DNA from: DAONLM01 sp035406685
GTDB taxonomy: Bacteria; Spirochaetota; GWE2-31-10; MWDO01
Length of the DNA stretch: 7,922 nt
Direction: 5' to 3'
Assembly (NCBI GenBank): GCA_035406685.1
Contig: DAONLM010000143.1
Location: 1-7,922 of the forward strand
In this document: positions 7,265 through 7,922 of the stretch, piece after piece
Numbering within the stretch: position 1 is the stretch's first letter
Layout: each line of letters opens with the position of its first letter
Notes under the pieces: model-generated
Seen by the model: the letters and a program-made list of their open reading frames with translations, nothing else
Databases searched by the model: none
Told to the model about the DNA's origin: nothing
Made by a program: the position numbers and the translations under genes

Positions 7265-7285
7265 AATTAAAAAAATTAATTAAAA

Positions 7286-7696
7286 TCAGTGTCCACCTGT
7301 TAAAGTTATAAACGAACCATCCTCTATTACATAAACCCATGATTGTGTTTTAGTTGAATCAGTAGGTAACCCATTACAGGTGATTACATAATCATCAATA
7401 TCGCTATCTCCATTTTCATCATTAGTTTCTGTCTTTATAGTCCACCCAGTTGGCATACCATCTTCTAAGCATCCTTTTAATGAAGCTTCTGTATCTGGAA
7501 ATTTTTTATACTTTGCGAAGTAAATGTGGACTCCTGCTCTCCAGGAACCAATTACTGCTTGGTCTGCACTTTTATGTGCGTCATCCCTTAAATCAAGATA
7601 TTTTGGATAAGCAACTGCTGCAAGAATTGCGAGTAGCACAATAACAATTACAATCTCAATTAATGTAAATCCTTTTTTCCCAAAAAGTTTTTTCAT
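7286..7696 (-). CDS. pilA: Major type IV pilin (prepilin), PilA/GspG-like
   Basis: This 136-aa prepilin has leader MKKLFGKKG cut before F10 TLIE, Glu14 as mature Glu5, and the classic helix FTLIEIVIVIVLLAILAAVA with Pro31 (mature position 22). The mature form is 127 aa. The body has C76 and C107, placed to form the usual disulfide loop, and inside it an acidic segment DENGDSDIDD (93-102) that looks like an EF-hand or dockerin calcium loop. It is called the major subunit because it is promoter-proximal, has the best ribosome site (AGGAGG, 6-nt spacer) and is followed at once by a strong terminator. The c-di-GMP-II riboswitch lies directly in its leader, so its expression is predicted to follow c-di-GMP. 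Short GspG-like pilins of this kind are also used by type II secretion, but PilMN/PilO and the MshEN PilB fit a T4P better. Confidence 0.93.
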   Translation of the reverse strand: MKKLFGKKGFTLIEIVIVIVLLAILAAVAYPKYLDLRDDAHKSADQAVIGSWRAGVHIYFAKYKKFPDTEASLKGCLEDGMPTGWTIKTETNDENGDSDIDDYVITCNGLPTDSTKTQSWVYVIEDGSFITLTGGH

Positions 7697-7702
7697 AACT
7701 AA

Positions 7703-7708
7703 CCTCCT
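7703..7708 (-). promoter_or_regulatory. Ribosome binding site of the major pilin
   Basis: A perfect AGGAGG on the minus strand lies six bases before the ATG at 7694-7696. It is the strongest ribosome site of the operon and lies 12 nt downstream of the riboswitch P1 helix. Its last G and the following TTAG can pair with CTAAC in the aptamer loop, which makes it a plausible target of translational control. Confidence 0.85.
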
Positions 7709-7719
7709 AAATTAAATTA

Positions 7720-7805
7720 AAAATCAAGCCGGTTGCGCTACTGGGTTCCCTTTTTCTCTGTTAGCGCCCATCTTTAGAGAAAAAGATCATAACCCTCCTG
7801 ATTTT
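7720..7805 (-). promoter_or_regulatory. Cyclic-di-GMP class II (c-di-GMP-II) riboswitch
   Basis: The minus-strand leader folds as the c-di-GMP-II aptamer. P1 is a 9-bp helix (7797-7805 with 7720-7728, one G-U). P2 is a perfect 10-bp helix CUUUUUCUCU/AGAGAAAAAG (7776-7785 with 7750-7759) closing a 16-nt loop. A 6-bp pseudoknot GCGCUA/UAGCGC joins that loop to the 3' side (7762-7767 with 7735-7740). Conserved positions recalled from the structurally solved Clostridium acetobutylicum aptamer match: AUGAU before P2, AAAxxUGGGCRCU in the loop, and AGUAGYGCAACCGRC before P1. The class binds the second messenger c-di-GMP. No terminator lies between aptamer and start codon, so translational control of the pilin is the simplest mode. 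A c-di-GMP-II switch in front of the pilA1 operon of Clostridioides difficile is known to turn pili on. Confidence 0.93.
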
Positions 7806-7820
7806 ATAAAATTTGATAAA

Positions 7821-7848
7821 ATTTTATAATTTTTTTTAATTTTGTCAA
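7821..7848 (-). promoter_or_regulatory. Promoter of the riboswitch-pilin operon
   Basis: On the minus strand a perfect TTGACA (-35, 7843-7848) is followed after 16 nt by TAAAAT (-10, 7821-7826). Transcription would begin near 7812-7815, about 8-10 nt before the first base of the riboswitch P1 helix. That leaves essentially the whole leader as aptamer. The -10 lies in a palindromic AT stretch (ATAAAATTTTAT, 7816-7827), so a slightly shifted -10 is possible. The fit between promoter and aptamer supports both calls. Confidence 0.8.
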
Positions 7849-7867
7849 TACTCTTGTAAAGTTTTAA

Positions 7868-7922
7868 TTATATTGTATCTGGGAGGGAGAAAAACGAAAT
7901 AATTTCAAAGATTCTACCAATC
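7868..7922 (-). CDS. Possible C-terminal end of an upstream minus-strand gene (partial, uncertain)
   Basis: A minus-strand frame enters from the right edge and stops at TAA (7868-7870), giving 17 residues (IGRIFEIISFFSLPDTI). It is short, another minus frame is also open here, and no family can be recognised. The alternative is a non-coding upstream region, possibly with a divergent plus-strand leader, since the plus strand carries a purine-rich GGGAGGGAG at 7881-7889 but no nearby start codon. It ends 20 nt upstream of the pilin promoter -35 box. Coding status cannot be settled from this window. Confidence 0.2.
   Translation of the reverse strand, partial: IGRIFEIISFFSLPDTI

Noticed and set aside
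7234..7266. Extended TTG start at 7266 for the GspH/FimT-like gene
   Set aside because: The extra 11 codons translate the terminator stem and U-tract (GGLIPPLFYF) and have no ribosome site; they are better explained as the hairpin.
7450..7644. Plus-strand 64-codon frame antisense to the major pilin
   Set aside because: Covers a canonical prepilin gene on the other strand and has no ribosome site or recognisable motif.
7720..7805. Other riboswitch classes (c-di-GMP-I/GEMM, fluoride, preQ1)
   Set aside because: The P2 loop, pseudoknot and AGUAGYGCAACCG segment fit the class II c-di-GMP aptamer; the GEMM tetraloop-receptor pattern is not present.
7842..7870. Divergent plus-strand promoter (TTGTCA at 7842-7847, TAATTA near 7865-7870)
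   Set aside because: The -10 match is poor, the -35 overlaps the minus-strand TTGACA by near-palindromy, and no start codon follows in the window.
1..7922. tRNA or rRNA genes, CRISPR arrays, insertion sequences, attachment sites
   Set aside because: No cloverleaf, no spaced direct repeats, no transposase or terminal inverted repeats were seen; the window is filled by pilus genes.

Overview
The window is a compact type IV pilus (T4P) locus from a very AT-rich bacterium (roughly 28% GC by eye). It carries two convergent transcription units. The left edge holds the last 33 codons of an iron-sulfur protein with a ferredoxin-type CxxCxxCxxxCP motif, which points to an anaerobic or low-potential lifestyle. 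No taxon can be named. The absence of secretin (PilQ) and PilP genes next to pilMN-pilO fits a single-membrane, clostridia-like pilus or an AT-rich candidate phylum, but those genes could lie elsewhere.

Plus-strand unit (129-2986): pilB, the extension ATPase with an N-terminal MshEN domain, overlaps pilC, the inner-membrane platform protein, by 4 nt. pilB has a good promoter whose -10 box ends 8 nt before the ATG and no Shine-Dalgarno sequence, so its mRNA is probably leaderless.

Minus-strand unit (7848 down to 2999): a TTGACA/TAAAAT promoter, a cyclic-di-GMP class II riboswitch, the major pilin, a strong intrinsic terminator, then a read-through operon. That operon encodes a GspH/FimT-like minor pilin with a degenerate signal, a PilX-like minor pilin, a large minor pilin carrying a putative lectin-like (LamG/concanavalin-A-like) domain, a PilW/GspJ-like minor pilin, a natural PilM-PilN fusion, and PilO. 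Every junction after the terminator overlaps (35, 17, 4, 1 and 1 nt), and three of the minor-pilin genes use GTG or TTG starts.

The most striking point is two possible levels of c-di-GMP control in one locus. The riboswitch would control pilin production, and the MshEN motif pair in PilB would control motor activity. With the putative adhesin-bearing pilin, this suggests a pilus deployed for attachment when c-di-GMP is high. The other unusual points are the PilM-PilN fusion with eroded nucleotide-binding motifs, a leader mini-ORF inside the aptamer, a possible anti-SD switch, and an EF-hand-like loop in the major pilin.
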